Origin: Oscillibacter sp.
GTDB lineage: Bacteria; Bacillota; Clostridia; Oscillospirales; Oscillospiraceae
DNA length: 64,000 nt
Direction of reading: 5' to 3'
Assembly: GCA_017526785.1 (NCBI GenBank)
Contig: JAFXQV010000015.1
Span: forward strand, 1-64,000
The position numbers and the translations under genes were made by a program. Shown here one piece after another: positions 63,868-64,000 of the stretch. The notes beneath the pieces are model-generated. The model ran no database searches. It was not told the origin of the DNA and saw only the letters and a program-made list of their open reading frames with translations. Every line of letters starts with the position of its first letter. Within the stretch, counting starts at the first letter, position 1.

Positions 63868-63901
63868 TTGTCACCTTTACTTTTCATAAGGAGGGATTAC
63901 T

Positions 63902-64000
63902 TTGAAAAAAAGTTTCATGCAACTGGCTTTGATTCTCGGCCTTATGACGCTGGCTTGTGTCACGGCGTGGGCGGCCGAATCAGACCCGGAAGCGGAACCC
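63902..64000 (+). CDS. Secreted protein N-terminus (partial at window end)
   Basis: Thirty-three codons from the TTG at 63902: a signal peptide (KKSFMQLALILGLMTLACVT, then AWAAES) and the start of an acidic mature region. AAGGAGG lies 7 bases upstream. It is 34 bases after the cohesin-SLH stop, in the same orientation, so it is probably in the same operon. Like its neighbour it uses a TTG start and AAGGAGG site. The mature protein lies beyond the window. Confidence 0.75.
   Translation, partial: MKKSFMQLALILGLMTLACVTAWAAESDPEAEP

Noticed and set aside
1-64000. tRNA and rRNA genes
   Set aside because: No cloverleaf with a T-arm GGTTCGA pattern or rRNA segment was recognised by eye; a covariance search would be decisive.

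Overview
The window reads as the chromosome of a fairly GC-rich, spore-forming member of the Bacillota (class Clostridia, probably an uncultured gut or rumen lineage; this placement is inference). Support: ylbJ, spoIIR and a Spo0A C-terminal-like gene; Gram-positive surface proteins (SLH, cohesin-like, Listeria-Bacteroides repeats); lipoproteins; GGAGG ribosome sites, sometimes with TTG or GTG starts; and many sigma-A promoters with exactly 17-base spacers. No rRNA or tRNA gene was seen.

Layout. 1-6 kb: end of a repeat-rich surface protein, then a leftward operon of three tiny membrane peptides, a GntR repressor, an ABC exporter pair, an amidase and a small protein. 6-12 kb: alanine/glycine symporter, Spo0A-C-like protein, trehalose PTS and phosphotrehalase behind a TreR-like operator. 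12-24 kb: ylbJ, nagZ, tmcAL, an RsiV/PdaC-like lipoprotein, an iron-box-controlled DUF3793-flavodoxin pair, murI-DUF1934-argS and telA. 23.4-24.8 kb: a tnpB-only IS element. 25-30 kb: rpmE, an HTH membrane protein, a solute-binding lipoprotein, tpiA and an NSS transporter. 30-37 kb: a leftward run parE-hicA-hicB-parC-nudix-mntA-hepT-LUD, so a topoisomerase operon carrying two toxin-antitoxin modules. 38-44 kb: prfC, a proline-rich membrane protein, a stand-alone MetH activation protein, metH and metF; then spoIIR. 45-46 kb: a predicted structured RNA, an orphan CRISPR array without cas genes, and an orphan VapB antitoxin. 46-49 kb: obg-tsaE-tsaB-upp. 49.4-58.3 kb: an accessory island with a 1612-residue GHKL ATPase-SF1 helicase fusion, a lipoprotein, a membrane-tailed LRR-Roc-COR (Roco) GTPase and an orphan Phd antitoxin. 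58-64 kb: iron alcohol dehydrogenase, D-2-hydroxyacid dehydrogenase, a COG2509-like flavoprotein, a cohesin-SLH surface protein behind a structured leader, and the start of another secreted protein.

The strongest candidates for something undescribed are the GHKL-helicase fusion and the Roco protein beside it, whose LRR sensor, GTPase switch and membrane tail resemble an NLR layout. Next come a HicA toxin carrying an antitoxin-like (YefM-type) N-terminus, the CRISPR array with unusually variable spacers behind a separately promoted structured RNA, and the three micro-membrane peptides that open the GntR/ABC operon. All functions are inferred from sequence motifs read by eye; no database search was possible.
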